Positions 8,362-18,399 of a stretch of DNA of 64,000 nucleotides are shown piece by piece. The DNA is from Geojedonia sp051814705. GTDB taxonomy: Bacteria > Bacteroidota > Bacteroidia > Flavobacteriales > Flavobacteriaceae. Under the pieces are notes generated by a model. That model was not told the DNA's origin. It was given only the letters and a program-made list of their open reading frames with translations, and searched no databases. The stretch lies in contig JBPWQW010000001.1 of the NCBI GenBank assembly GCA_051814705.1, positions 186,001 to 250,000 of the forward strand, read 5' to 3'. Each line of letters opens with the position of its first letter. Position 1 is the stretch's first letter. Position numbers and translations under genes: made by a program.

Positions 8362-9255
8362 TTAATTTACTGGGGTAAGCACTAAAGTATATTGGATCCC
8401 TGCCAGCCCACAACAAGACGTTGCAGTATAAGTTAAATCAAGTGTAATAATCCCAGTTGCTTGATCCAGAGTTGCCGAATTTGTTGCCCAAAGCACTTGA
8501 GTTGGAAACGGAATTGAAGGTTCCTTAACTGTAATTGTACCACAAACATCCGTAAACTCTAATGCAATAGGGAAATCAGGTCCAAAAATATCAGCCGTAC
8601 CATCACTCAAATTATAGGTTCCAGCAGAAGGCTGTGTAATCACAACAGGTTGAGGAGTTCTAAAATTTCCTGCTATCGGAATATTTGAAGATACAACAGT
8701 TGAAATATAATTTCCTTCCAACATTGTAGGACAAGAAACAGGATAATTTATAATAACGGTGACCAATTTAGAATTACTAAGAGTTGTACCCGTATTATCT
8801 GTCCCATCATTATTTAATAAACTTAAGACACGTCCATCAGACATTGTAAATCTTGTTGAGATTCTTAAAACATCTCCTAATTTTAAATCATCGGAGCTAT
8901 TTAATTCTGCAAACGCTGCAACAATATCATTAGTAGTTACGGAATAATCTTGAGGTAAGCTTATATTGCTAGCCAAAGTAGCTTTATAAACTGGTCCAGC
9001 TGCTGTGATAAGTACCGCAATAATATCTGTAGACACAGGATCACCTTGTCCAACTTCAACTTTAAAGGTTAAAGTTAGATTCTCACCATTATTTAACTTT
9101 ACAAGATCAATAATGGTTTCTGAACCAGGTGTTTTAACAATATTTGGAACTGCACCTGTTTCTAAAACTAAGGCTGATGTACCACTGTCGTTATCGCAAG
9201 AAAAGCCAAGAATTGCAATGGCAATTGTCAATATTATAATTTTTATATTTTTCAT
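8362..9255 (-). CDS. Lipoprotein of an enzyme-less SusCD trio
   Basis: This 297-residue protein has a lipoprotein signal (GFSC, Cys20). An N-terminal beta-rich half follows, and a C-terminal half begins at SCPTMLEGNYISTV with paired Cys later (TSCCG). The final ~130 residues look like one extracellular beta-sandwich. It occupies the SusE-like position, 13 bases after the SusD stop, so it is probably a surface-exposed accessory binding protein of the same importer. No catalytic motif was seen. The ligand is unknown. Confidence 0.72.
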   Translation of the reverse strand: MKNIKIIILTIAIAILGFSCDNDSGTSALVLETGAVPNIVKTPGSETIIDLVKLNNGENLTLTFKVEVGQGDPVSTDIIAVLITAAGPVYKATLASNISLPQDYSVTTNDIVAAFAELNSSDDLKLGDVLRISTRFTMSDGRVLSLLNNDGTDNTGTTLSNSKLVTVIINYPVSCPTMLEGNYISTVVSSNIPIAGNFRTPQPVVITQPSAGTYNLSDGTADIFGPDFPIALEFTDVCGTITVKEPSIPFPTQVLWATNSATLDQATGIITLDLTYTATSCCGLAGIQYTLVLTPVN

Positions 9256-9268
9256 ATTTTCATATTTT

Positions 9269-10969
9269 TTAATTGTCCCAAAAGACTTTATAAGTCGCTA
9301 TATTTTTTTGAGCTGGAGCATTTTGATTAAGGTTTATCTCGTTCTCTGGCCAAAAAAATGTACGATTGTAAGGATTATTTAAAGCTGTATCACTATCCAG
9401 TAGCGGGTAAGCGTCACCATTATCCAATTGATATTCATTGGTTCCATTTGGGTTTGGATATACTGGGTAACCAGTTCTTCTATAATCGTTAAATTGATCT
9501 AACTGATCTCCATATGTAGCTACCCATTTTTGGGTCATAATAATTTCTAGTTGTTTTGCGGCACTTGCGGCACCAAATTCTGCAATTACATTATTTCTAA
9601 ACGTATTCGCAGCGGCACTATTGGACAAAATAGGAACTGATTGTGAAGTTCCACTTCCAGCAACAACTTGATCTACTTTAGCCATGCTTGCGTTTATAGC
9701 TGATGCTAGTTGCGTACTGCCGTCTCCAGAAGCTAACCCAACTTGTATAAGCTCAGCCTTGATAAATAAAAATTCGGCATAGGTAAGTATTCTTCTTGGG
9801 GCTACTCCTGTGCCACTTGCAACGGTTCTCGCAAAACCTTGCTTATCATCATATCTACCTCCACAAGGAAATATACCTGGAAACGTAGCGTCATTTGCAA
9901 CAGCTCCATCTCGCCATGGACCTACACTACTAAAGCGAATTGAAAAGAATCCTGTTGATGAGTCCCAATAATCGGCTCTAGGATCCATGGCAATAGGATC
10001 AGCCTGGTCTCTAGGAAATTGTCCTGGCTTTAATTGATTTACCCAGTAATATGGTATTCGAGGATCTTTATTATTAGTATGAATATTGGGATTCATACCC
10101 ATTAAAACTTCATAAAACCAAGGGCTAACATAATGATCTACTTGTGCACCTCCATAAGCAGCTTGGAATAGTTGGTTACGCTCATCTGTAGGTGCTGTAG
10201 TAGCAGTATGAATGAATTGAAAATCATCATTAATTGATGAAAAGAAATTATCCTCGGCTAACAAAGCATTTAATCCTGTTGAACTAAATAAAGGTGAAGA
10301 CGACAGGCGAATTTGGTTATATAATTTTAATTTAAAGGTATTGGCAAACTTAATCCATTTAGATACAGATCCTCCATAATAAAAATCATCATTACTTGGA
10401 AGCGCACCAGTTATATTTGGGTTATTTAAATTTACTTTTGCTTCATCAATTAAATCAAAAACGGCTTGATATACTGATTCTGACGAATCAAAAACTGGAC
10501 TAACAATGCCCCCTTTTAATGAAGTAGCTTCAGAATATGGGACATCTCCCCACAAATCAACCGCCACAGACATGATATATGCTTTAAGCAATTGGCCTAT
10601 ACCTTGGTACACTGTAGCTCCATCCGTTTCAGCTTGAGAAATTAAGCTTTGTAGGTCTGTTAATGTTATATAAACATTATTCCAATCATTATTTAATGGG
10701 ATATTGTTTGCTTTGGTCCCATATTGATCCTGTTCACTTCTAGACACACCTTGATGCGTATGAGTTCCTAGCACTTCACCACTAAAATTATTCCAATCTC
10801 CAATAAGCGCGGTTGTGATCTGTATACCAGGCAACAGTTGATTAAGCGGTGCAACCGTTGGGTTATCGGTATCAGTATCCACATCTAAATACTTATCGCA
10901 GCCATAAAGGTTACCAATAACTATTAAGATTAGTAAGATATAGTGCTTTTTAAATTTTATATTTTTCAT
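9269..10969 (-). CDS. SusD/RagB-family surface lipoprotein
   Basis: This 566-residue protein has a lipoprotein signal ending in YGC, followed by DKYLDVDTDTDNP, typical of the SusD-like_2 branch of the family. Helical TPR-type segments such as LLKAYIMSVAVDLWGDVPYSEA and the C-terminal RTFFWPENEINLN are characteristic. SusD proteins cap the SusC pore and capture ligand at the cell surface. It starts 10 bases after the SusC stop and is clearly co-transcribed. No glycoside hydrolase is nearby, so the ligand may not be a polysaccharide. Confidence 0.92.
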   Translation of the reverse strand: MKNIKFKKHYILLILIVIGNLYGCDKYLDVDTDTDNPTVAPLNQLLPGIQITTALIGDWNNFSGEVLGTHTHQGVSRSEQDQYGTKANNIPLNNDWNNVYITLTDLQSLISQAETDGATVYQGIGQLLKAYIMSVAVDLWGDVPYSEATSLKGGIVSPVFDSSESVYQAVFDLIDEAKVNLNNPNITGALPSNDDFYYGGSVSKWIKFANTFKLKLYNQIRLSSSPLFSSTGLNALLAEDNFFSSINDDFQFIHTATTAPTDERNQLFQAAYGGAQVDHYVSPWFYEVLMGMNPNIHTNNKDPRIPYYWVNQLKPGQFPRDQADPIAMDPRADYWDSSTGFFSIRFSSVGPWRDGAVANDATFPGIFPCGGRYDDKQGFARTVASGTGVAPRRILTYAEFLFIKAELIQVGLASGDGSTQLASAINASMAKVDQVVAGSGTSQSVPILSNSAAANTFRNNVIAEFGAASAAKQLEIIMTQKWVATYGDQLDQFNDYRRTGYPVYPNPNGTNEYQLDNGDAYPLLDSDTALNNPYNRTFFWPENEINLNQNAPAQKNIATYKVFWDN

Positions 10970-10979
10970 TTTTATTTAT

Positions 10980-13900
10980 TTAAAATGTTATGTTAACTTT
11001 AAATCCATAGCGTTTTGACGTTGGAGCAGAAGAGTTTTCAATACCTTGTATTCTACCACTACCAAAAGAAGTAACTTCTGGGTCATAATTGGTGTACCTC
11101 GGAACATTTGGCGCAAAATACCATAAGTTGTTCCCAACAGCACTTAAAGAAATTTTACCAAAAGGTGTTTTTTCTAACCATTTAGAGGGAACATCATACG
11201 CTAAACTTATTTCTCTTAAGCGATATACCGTACCATCATATACTGTACCTTGATCAGTTGAGTTAATACCCCATGTATTACTCGGGCCCCCTCCAGTAAA
11301 ATACAGATCGTTTGTGTCAATTTGAGTGGTATTTGGAATTCGATTACCACTTCCGTCTAAAGTATAATTACCATTTACATCTCCATAAAAACCAGGGATA
11401 ATATGAGTATGTTCCCTATCTTCAGTATCTTTAGTTACACCTCTTCCTAAAAGAGATCCAATACTTACGGATTGAATATCTCCTCCTTCTCTCCAGTCAA
11501 CTTGAGCACGTAAGCTCCAACTTTTATAAGTAAAAGTATTTATGAAGCCTATTTTAAAATCTGGGGTTGGGTCACCAATGATATCACTTGTAGGATCTTG
11601 AAATATCCATCCTGTTGATTGATCAATAATATAATTTCCTTCAGCATCCCTAAGATGCTTAGATCCAAAAAACACGCCAAATGGTTGTCCTTTAATGGCA
11701 TAAGCTACTTGATTACCATCCAATCTTATTCTTTCAAGACCCTCTACCAATTCTGTTACCTCATTTGTGTTTTTGGTGAAGGTTGTAAACAAACTCCATT
11801 TAAAATCCTCGGTTTGAATTGGCACTAAGGTTAAACCAATTTCTACACCGGTATTTGTCATTTCTCCAATATTTGTGTTAAATGTTGTAAACCCACTTGA
11901 TGAAGGAACAGAAACGGGAGAAATTAAATCGGTAGTAGTCTTTTTATACCACGTAAAATCAACAGCAATCCGTCTTTTAAAAAACTCTAAATCGGTTCCA
12001 ATTTCAAATTCATCTGTAAATTCTGGAGTAATTTGTTGATCACCTAAACCCGGTCTATTGTTGATAGTAGGAATACTACTAAATGTGGCTCCTAAGGCAA
12101 AAGTTGTGTTTAAAAACTCGGCAGCAGCATCATTTCCTACTGATGCCCAGCCACCTCTAAGTTTAGCGAAAGTAAGTATATCACTATCCAATTTAAAAGC
12201 GTCTGTGACAATTAATGATAAACTGGCTGAAGGATAAAAATAAGAACGATTATCTAAGGGTAATGAAGAAGACCAATCATTTCGTCCAGTTCCATTTAAA
12301 AATAGAAAATCCTTATATGACAACGTTAAATCTGCAAAAACACCCACGTTACGTTTTCTAGCATAGGAATCTGCTAGATTTGAAACGGTTATAGTATTGG
12401 CAAGATTGTAAATCCCGGGAGAAATAAATGTTGTTCCTAAATTGGCATTTCTTTCAAAAGTATTTTGATAAGTATTCAACCCAGTAATAACCCCTAGATC
12501 TAAATCATCGGTTAAATTATAATCGAAGTTTAGCAATAAGGTTGTTTCGAGATCCTCAATAATAACGGAATCTTTTTTAAGGGTACCGCCAGTTAATGCT
12601 GATGCAATGGATGCAGGATGTCTTATTTCTTCTCTATCCAAATTATATTTATTATAACCTAACCTAAACGAAGCTGAAATATGATCGTTAATGGGTACAC
12701 CAAAATTTAAATTCGTTACTACTCTATTGGAATTAGTAGTAATTTGATCATTTTTCAAAGACCAAAGGGGATGGTCCCACCCAGTATTTGGAATTACAGA
12801 ACCCCCAGTAGTAGGGTTAGTAAATGGAATTGATAAATCCCAAGTACGTCCAAGCCAAAATAGTCTTGCTAAAGCTGATGAAGATCCAGCAAATTGTTGA
12901 TTCCCAAAAAACCCACCCACTTGTTCAGTATCTGAATAACTTAAGGAACCTCCAACGGTGACATTATTTGGAAGCTTAAAATTACCCCCAGCTGAAAAAG
13001 AAGTTCTGTCGTAGGTGTTAAAAGGGATGTAACCTTCTTGCTGTAAATCTGAAAGTGTTACGCTAAAGCTACCATTTTCATTACTAGAAGAAGCGGTAAC
13101 AGAATTATCTAAAACAACACCAGTCCTAAACAAATCCTTAACATTGTTTGGCTGGGCTACATAAGGTAGCGTTTCAATTAACCCTGGGCCATATACGTCT
13201 GGAAAAGCCGTAACCCAACTATTCCAAACTGGAAAAGTAGCCATTGTGTCAAAAGCCGGCCCCCAAGACCCATTAGATCCAGCATTAAAATTGAATTGTG
13301 TGCCTTGTCCATATTTATTTTGGTAATCTGGCAAATTTGCAATATTCTCAAAATAAGTACCACTACTTAAGTTAATACTTAATTTATTATTAGCAGTTGA
13401 TTTATTTGATGCTGAACCAGATTTTGTAGTAATTACTATAACGCCATTAGTAGCTCTTGAACCATACAATGCCGCTGCAGCCGTACTTTTCAATACCGAT
13501 ACAGATTCTATGCTGTTAGGATCCAAACTAGAAATACCAGACTCATAACTACCTCCTCCTGTAGTTTGGCTAGAAGTTGTTACTTCGGTGTTATCATAAG
13601 CGACGCCATCTACAATAAATAAGGGTTGGCTTGATCCACCAATGGTAGTCTGACCTCGGATATTAATTCTATTAGAAGCTCCTGCTACACCATTTGAAAA
13701 GTTAACATCTACACCAGCAACTTTACCAGATAGAGAGCGCAACAAATCTGGTTCAGAATTCTGAATAAGATCTTCAGACTCCACTTGACTTACAGAATAC
13801 CCCAAATCTTTGGAATTTCGTTTAATCCCAAATGCAGTAACTACAACTTCATCAAGCGCCTCAGTACTTTCTTCAAGCTGAATATCAAGAGTGCTCGAAG

Positions 13901-14159
13901 TACCTACAACAACCTCTTTTGTTGAATATCCAACAAAACTAACTACAAGGGTCTCCCCTTGACTCGTTCTGATGGAAAAATTCCCGTCAAAATCAGTTGA
14001 AGTACCCGTAGTTGTACCCTTAATTAAAACGGTAGCCCCTGGAAGCGGTAAGCCAGATGGGTCCGATACCGTTCCAGAGACGGATTTTTCTTGTGAAAGT
14101 GCTGATGCTATACCAAATAATATGAGCGCAAATCCCACATAGTAATTTCTTACTTTCAT
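10980..14159 (-). CDS. SusC/RagA TonB-linked outer-membrane importer
   Basis: This protein of 1059 residues has a signal peptide (~1-22), a carboxypeptidase-D regulatory-like domain (~25-105: GTVSDPSGLPLPGATVLIKG), then a TonB-box-like EVVVTAFG. The plug carries the family signature PLFIVDGVAYDN and SIESVSVLKSTAAAALYGSRA. A long 22-strand-type barrel ends in Phe. It imports a ligand, handed over by SusD, using TonB energy. No STN/anti-sigma signalling domain precedes the plug, so regulation is likely through the adjacent AraC-type protein. The upstream region contains an unusual long inverted repeat. Confidence 0.95.
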   Translation of the reverse strand: MKVRNYYVGFALILFGIASALSQEKSVSGTVSDPSGLPLPGATVLIKGTTTGTSTDFDGNFSIRTSQGETLVVSFVGYSTKEVVVGTSSTLDIQLEESTEALDEVVVTAFGIKRNSKDLGYSVSQVESEDLIQNSEPDLLRSLSGKVAGVDVNFSNGVAGASNRINIRGQTTIGGSSQPLFIVDGVAYDNTEVTTSSQTTGGGSYESGISSLDPNSIESVSVLKSTAAAALYGSRATNGVIVITTKSGSASNKSTANNKLSINLSSGTYFENIANLPDYQNKYGQGTQFNFNAGSNGSWGPAFDTMATFPVWNSWVTAFPDVYGPGLIETLPYVAQPNNVKDLFRTGVVLDNSVTASSSNENGSFSVTLSDLQQEGYIPFNTYDRTSFSAGGNFKLPNNVTVGGSLSYSDTEQVGGFFGNQQFAGSSSALARLFWLGRTWDLSIPFTNPTTGGSVIPNTGWDHPLWSLKNDQITTNSNRVVTNLNFGVPINDHISASFRLGYNKYNLDREEIRHPASIASALTGGTLKKDSVIIEDLETTLLLNFDYNLTDDLDLGVITGLNTYQNTFERNANLGTTFISPGIYNLANTITVSNLADSYARKRNVGVFADLTLSYKDFLFLNGTGRNDWSSSLPLDNRSYFYPSASLSLIVTDAFKLDSDILTFAKLRGGWASVGNDAAAEFLNTTFALGATFSSIPTINNRPGLGDQQITPEFTDEFEIGTDLEFFKRRIAVDFTWYKKTTTDLISPVSVPSSSGFTTFNTNIGEMTNTGVEIGLTLVPIQTEDFKWSLFTTFTKNTNEVTELVEGLERIRLDGNQVAYAIKGQPFGVFFGSKHLRDAEGNYIIDQSTGWIFQDPTSDIIGDPTPDFKIGFINTFTYKSWSLRAQVDWREGGDIQSVSIGSLLGRGVTKDTEDREHTHIIPGFYGDVNGNYTLDGSGNRIPNTTQIDTNDLYFTGGGPSNTWGINSTDQGTVYDGTVYRLREISLAYDVPSKWLEKTPFGKISLSAVGNNLWYFAPNVPRYTNYDPEVTSFGSGRIQGIENSSAPTSKRYGFKVNITF

Positions 14160-14190
14160 AATTTAAATTTTAAGTTAAAATTATCTTTGA

Positions 14191-14345
14191 ATTAGTTATA
14201 CAATTGTAGAAAAGGAAGGCAGCAAAGATTTTTCTAAAGACTAATTCAAAAAATCGCTTGTCAAAAAGAAACCAAAGTTTAGTAGAACTTAAGTTGAAGT
14301 GCAAAGCTCTTTAACTGCCTTACCTTTTACAATTGCAAGTCTAAT
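14191..14345. repeat. Long imperfect inverted repeat upstream of susC
   Basis: The arms lie at 14191-14222 and 14315-14345. Both share attag, then CAATTGTA, then an A/G-rich stretch ending in AAGGCAG on the left, with CTGCCTT opening the right arm. About 92 bases separate them. The shape resembles a MITE of ~155 bp or a large 5'-leader hairpin. No convincing target duplication was found. A nested pair TTTGAATTAG (14186-14195) and CTAATTCAAA (14241-14250) lies across its left end. Confidence 0.55.
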
Positions 14346-14409
14346 TACTGAAATATGAAGGTTGAATATGGTAATGCCTATAATAGTTTACCCTCCCGAA
14401 AAAAGCTTA

Positions 14410-15936
14410 CTATCGATTTACTAGGCCGTTATTCTTAATGGAATCTATAAATTGTGTGGGGGTTAAAGATGTAGATTTTTTGAAAGCTTTATTAAAGGTC
14501 ACTTTATTATTATAACCAACTTCGTAAGCTATATCTATAATGTTTAAATTTCCGTTGGTGTCTTCAAGCAATAAATTACTGGCTTCTTCAATTCTGAATT
14601 TATTTATTAACTCAAAAAAATTCATATCAAAATGTTCATTTATAATTTGAGACGTATTGTGTCGGGTGGTGTTTAATTTATTGGACAAAGTTTCAAGGTT
14701 TAAGGCACTGTCTCTATACACTTTATCAACAGTTAATAAGGTAATGAGATCTTCCTTTAACTCTTCTGAAAGGGATGGAGTCAGTCCAGAGTTCAAGTAT
14801 TTTGAAAACCCCAATCCGTTGATTAAGGCAAACTTTTTATAACTAAAAACCTTTGGGTTAATATAAGCCATTTGCGCTACATAAAGCACCATCAAGGACA
14901 TGGCCATAATTTGAGAATGATAAATAAAGTTTGACCCCGCGAAAATATTATGACTAGCTGACAATCCATAAAGTAAATATGAGAAAATATACATGACATG
15001 GATATAATAAATATTTCTTTTCCATTTGATTAAATCATCATCATTTTTAAGTGACAAATTGAATTGCTTATTAAAATATAACTTACCAATAAAAAACCCA
15101 TAAATAATTAAAGAGGATAGTTTTGGTATAAAAACAATATAAAGAAAGTCATCTGTTGAATAATGGTCACTAATATTAAACATAATGTTAAGCTTTTCTT
15201 TTGCTGAAAGTGAATAAAATGGTATGAGTGCCATTAATAATGCAACTAATGGTAATAAATGGAGTAAATCATTAATTTTAAACTTATACTGTTGTGAAAT
15301 TCGTTTAAAATAAAAATACAATAAAGGGCCATACAATAATGCGACAGAAGAAGACATTAAATAAGTGTGAGGATAAATGTATCTGATATTTGAGGCATAT
15401 ATTCCAAATTCAAGAATAAATAAGGAGTGTACAACTACAAATCCGCCTAATAACAGGTTGGATATTCTATCCGAATCTCTTTTAAGGTTTATAATGATTG
15501 CAAAGAAAAACCCGATAAATGCAATAAAAAAATAGATGACGATCAAAACATTGGCATTCACAAAATACTTATCTATTAATAGGTCGAATTCTTCTGTATC
15601 GCTAATCTTAGAAAAGGAATCTTTATTAAGAATTGAAATGTCTGCTGAATTTTTTATATAAGCCTCAGTATAATCTAAAGCTTCTTCAGAGCGCTTTAAT
15701 TCTGCACAGATCAGTGCAATATTTTTAAATACTTCAATAGAATCCGCTGATTTGTTTTTTAGTTCTTCTTTATAATTTTCTAAAGCATTTTCAAGATAAT
15801 TGGTGCGAATCGAATCGTGTTGAAGAAAAGTATTTTCAAGGTCATAGGAGGATAAAATCGGATCGGCATTGGCCGCTACAATGTTAGATAACAGTATGGC
15901 ACAAATAAGTGCTCCTATTTTGATTAAGCCTTGCAT
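14410..15936 (-). CDS. Membrane-embedded AraC-family transcription regulator
   Basis: This protein has 508 residues. It has a signal-like N-terminus, an extracytoplasmic helical stretch (~26-125, TPR-like), then about seven hydrophobic segments between ~127 and ~372. A C-terminal AraC-type double HTH lies at ~405-508, with NIIDIAYEVGYNNKVTFNKAF matching the second helix-turn-helix. Such proteins bind DNA while anchored in the membrane and are thought to sense external signals. It lies immediately upstream of the SusC gene, in the same orientation and 250 bases away, so it is the best candidate regulator of the trio. Confidence 0.85.
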   Translation of the reverse strand: MQGLIKIGALICAILLSNIVAANADPILSSYDLENTFLQHDSIRTNYLENALENYKEELKNKSADSIEVFKNIALICAELKRSEEALDYTEAYIKNSADISILNKDSFSKISDTEEFDLLIDKYFVNANVLIVIYFFIAFIGFFFAIIINLKRDSDRISNLLLGGFVVVHSLFILEFGIYASNIRYIYPHTYLMSSSVALLYGPLLYFYFKRISQQYKFKINDLLHLLPLVALLMALIPFYSLSAKEKLNIMFNISDHYSTDDFLYIVFIPKLSSLIIYGFFIGKLYFNKQFNLSLKNDDDLIKWKRNIYYIHVMYIFSYLLYGLSASHNIFAGSNFIYHSQIMAMSLMVLYVAQMAYINPKVFSYKKFALINGLGFSKYLNSGLTPSLSEELKEDLITLLTVDKVYRDSALNLETLSNKLNTTRHNTSQIINEHFDMNFFELINKFRIEEASNLLLEDTNGNLNIIDIAYEVGYNNKVTFNKAFKKSTSLTPTQFIDSIKNNGLVNR

Positions 15937-16164
15937 TTTTGATTGAATTAGTCCTTAAACTATAAAATTCGTAAAAATTCTATATTGAAATTTAGCCATA
16001 ATAGCCGTAAGTCTCTCTTAATGAATTCTTAAATAAGTATTTCCCGATAATAATTTACCGTAAAACATCAAGAATTTCAGTAAGTAAAAACACTAATTTA
16101 AAGACGGGAAAATAAAATAGATGTTACAGATAAACCGAAAGTTATTAAAAATAATTGGTGGAGT

Positions 16165-17175
16165 TTATAGGGATTTTTGCCACCTCCAAGCAGAAAGCAT
16201 GGCATCATCCAAAGAGAATTTGGCTTTCCAGCCTAATTCAGTATTAGATTTGGAGGTGTCTGCATAAGCTTGCACAACATCTCCAACACGCCTAGGAGCT
16301 ATTTTATAATTTAACTTTTGACCTGAAACTTTTTCAAAAGATTGGATGACTTCCATTACTGAGCTCCCCTTACCCGTTCCAATATTAAAGACCTCGTAGT
16401 TGGCTTTACTTTTCTTGTTTAATAGTCTTTGAAGGGCAACCACATGGGCATTAGCCAAATCGACCACATGGATATAATCCCTAATGCAAGTACCATCCGG
16501 TGTTGGGTAATCATCCCCAAAAACGGATAATTGATCCCTTAATCCAGAAGCTGTTTGTGTAATAAAAGGCACTAAATTTTGTGGCACACCAAGAGGCAAC
16601 TCTCCTATTTTTGTGCTTTTATGAGCACCAATAGGATTAAAATACCGCAATGAAATCGCATTCAGGTTTGGGCTAATTTTACAGACATCCCTTATGATTT
16701 CTTCACCAATCTGTTTGGTGTTGCCATAAGGAGATTCGGCCTCTTTTACTGGTGCTTCTTCTAAAATTGGGAGTTCATCTGCTTGCCCATAAACAGTGCA
16801 CGAAGAACTGAAAATAAAATTGGAAGCTTCAAGATTTAAAACTGATTTTAAGACATACACCAAGGTATTAATGTTGTTTTCATAATACAACAGTGGCTTC
16901 TCCACACTCTCACCAACAGCTTTGCTTGCCGCAAAATGAATAACGCCAACGATGTCTTTATGATGATTAAAAAACCGTTCAACTTCATTCTTTTCCTTTA
17001 AATCGAGTTGTTCAAAAATTGGCTTTTTACCCGTAATAGCCGTAATGCCTTCCAAAACTTTGATTGAGGAATTGGACAGATCATCAATAATAACGACTTC
17101 AAAACCTTCATTTTGAAGCTCAACAACCGTATGTGATCCAATAAATCCTAATCCTCCTGTAACCAAAATCTTCAT
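16165..17175 (-). CDS. galE: UDP-glucose 4-epimerase
   Basis: GalE interconverts UDP-glucose and UDP-galactose with bound NAD. The 336-residue protein starts at ATG 17175. A TTG three codons earlier abuts the upstream stop but only adds three residues. The Rossmann motif is TGGLGFIGS (6-14), catalytic SSS lies near 124-126, and the Tyr150-Lys154 pair sits in YGNTK. The length is typical. It follows the aminotransferase gene by 9 bases, forming a two-gene envelope-sugar operon divergent from waaA. Confidence 0.93.
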   Translation of the reverse strand: MKILVTGGLGFIGSHTVVELQNEGFEVVIIDDLSNSSIKVLEGITAITGKKPIFEQLDLKEKNEVERFFNHHKDIVGVIHFAASKAVGESVEKPLLYYENNINTLVYVLKSVLNLEASNFIFSSSCTVYGQADELPILEEAPVKEAESPYGNTKQIGEEIIRDVCKISPNLNAISLRYFNPIGAHKSTKIGELPLGVPQNLVPFITQTASGLRDQLSVFGDDYPTPDGTCIRDYIHVVDLANAHVVALQRLLNKKSKANYEVFNIGTGKGSSVMEVIQSFEKVSGQKLNYKIAPRRVGDVVQAYADTSKSNTELGWKAKFSLDDAMLSAWRWQKSL

Positions 17176-17184
17176 GCTCTTCAA

Positions 17185-18342
17185 TTATTTTTTATTAATA
17201 AAACTGATGACGGTTCGGGTTATAAAATTGATCTGTTCGTCATCCAACTCGGTATGCATGGGTAGAGAGATGACTTCTTTTACCAATTGGTTGGTCACCA
17301 CAAAATCTTCTTCTTTATAGCGAGCATCGGCATAAGCTTTTTGTAAATGAAGGGGAATTGGATAATAAACCCCACACGGTATTCCGTTTTCATTTAAATG
17401 GTTCGCAAGTGCATCTCTATCGGTATCCAAAACCCGTAAGGTGTACTGATGAAACACATGACAATCACAGGTATCACAAATATCAGAGCAATTAGGGCCT
17501 CCTGAAGGTATAATGATGTTTTTATGAGCTGCAAAAACAGTATTGTATTTTTTAGCAGCTTCCCGTCTTGCCTTATTATAGGCGTCCAATCGCTTTAATT
17601 TGATATCTAAAATCGCCGCTTGAATAGAATCCAATCTTGAATTAACCCCAACTACATCATGGTGATATCGTACATACATACCATGGTTAACAATCCCTCT
17701 AATGGTGTGGGCCAAAGCATCATCATTCGTAAAAATTGCTCCTCCATCACCATAACACCCTAAGTTTTTGGATGGAAAAAATGACGTTGATGCCACATGA
17801 CCAATTGTTCCAGCTTTTGCTTTTTTGCCATTACCGTAAGTATAGGTCGCCCCAATAGCCTGCGCATTGTCTTCAATAACATAAAGCTGGTGTTCATTTG
17901 CAATTTGCATAATGGCTTCCATATTGGCACATAACCCAAATAAATGCACAGGAACAATAGCTTTTGTTTTTGGTGTAATCGCTTTTTTAATGGCTTCAAT
18001 ATCTATATTAAAGCTCACAGGATCCACATCAACCAAAACTGGAGTTAGCTGAAGCAAAGCTATCACCTCAACCGTAGCAGCGAATGTAAAATCGGCAGTA
18101 ATCACCTCATCACCAGGTTTTAACCCTAGACCCATCATGGCAATTTGTAAGGCATCGGTCCCATTGGCACACGGAATGACATGTTTTACACCTAAATACC
18201 CTTCAAGGTTTTTTTGAAATTCGTGAACTTTTGGCCCATTAATAAATGCTGTAGTATCTATAACTTCTAAAACCGATTGATCAACTTCAGTCTTAATTTT
18301 ATTGTATTGCCCTTTAAGGTCAACCATTTGAATTTTTTTCAT
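17185..18342 (-). CDS. DegT/DnrJ/EryC1/StrS-family sugar aminotransferase
   Basis: This 385-residue PLP enzyme has GTDALQIAM (substrate/PLP site), VIEDNAQAIGA (155-165) and the PLP lysine Lys192 in FFPSKNLGCYGDGG. The family transaminates keto-sugar nucleotides for LPS or glycan synthesis. Its closest look-alikes are UDP-3-keto-GlcNAc-type aminotransferases, but I cannot fix the substrate. A Cys-rich insert (CSDICDTCDC, ~279-288) is odd and may bind metal. It is co-oriented with galE. Confidence 0.85.
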   Translation of the reverse strand: MKKIQMVDLKGQYNKIKTEVDQSVLEVIDTTAFINGPKVHEFQKNLEGYLGVKHVIPCANGTDALQIAMMGLGLKPGDEVITADFTFAATVEVIALLQLTPVLVDVDPVSFNIDIEAIKKAITPKTKAIVPVHLFGLCANMEAIMQIANEHQLYVIEDNAQAIGATYTYGNGKKAKAGTIGHVASTSFFPSKNLGCYGDGGAIFTNDDALAHTIRGIVNHGMYVRYHHDVVGVNSRLDSIQAAILDIKLKRLDAYNKARREAAKKYNTVFAAHKNIIIPSGGPNCSDICDTCDCHVFHQYTLRVLDTDRDALANHLNENGIPCGVYYPIPLHLQKAYADARYKEEDFVVTNQLVKEVISLPMHTELDDEQINFITRTVISFINKK

Positions 18343-18399
18343 TAGGAATCCATCAGATTATAACGTAGAATGTGCTTTTCTTTATGTTGCACAAAAAAG

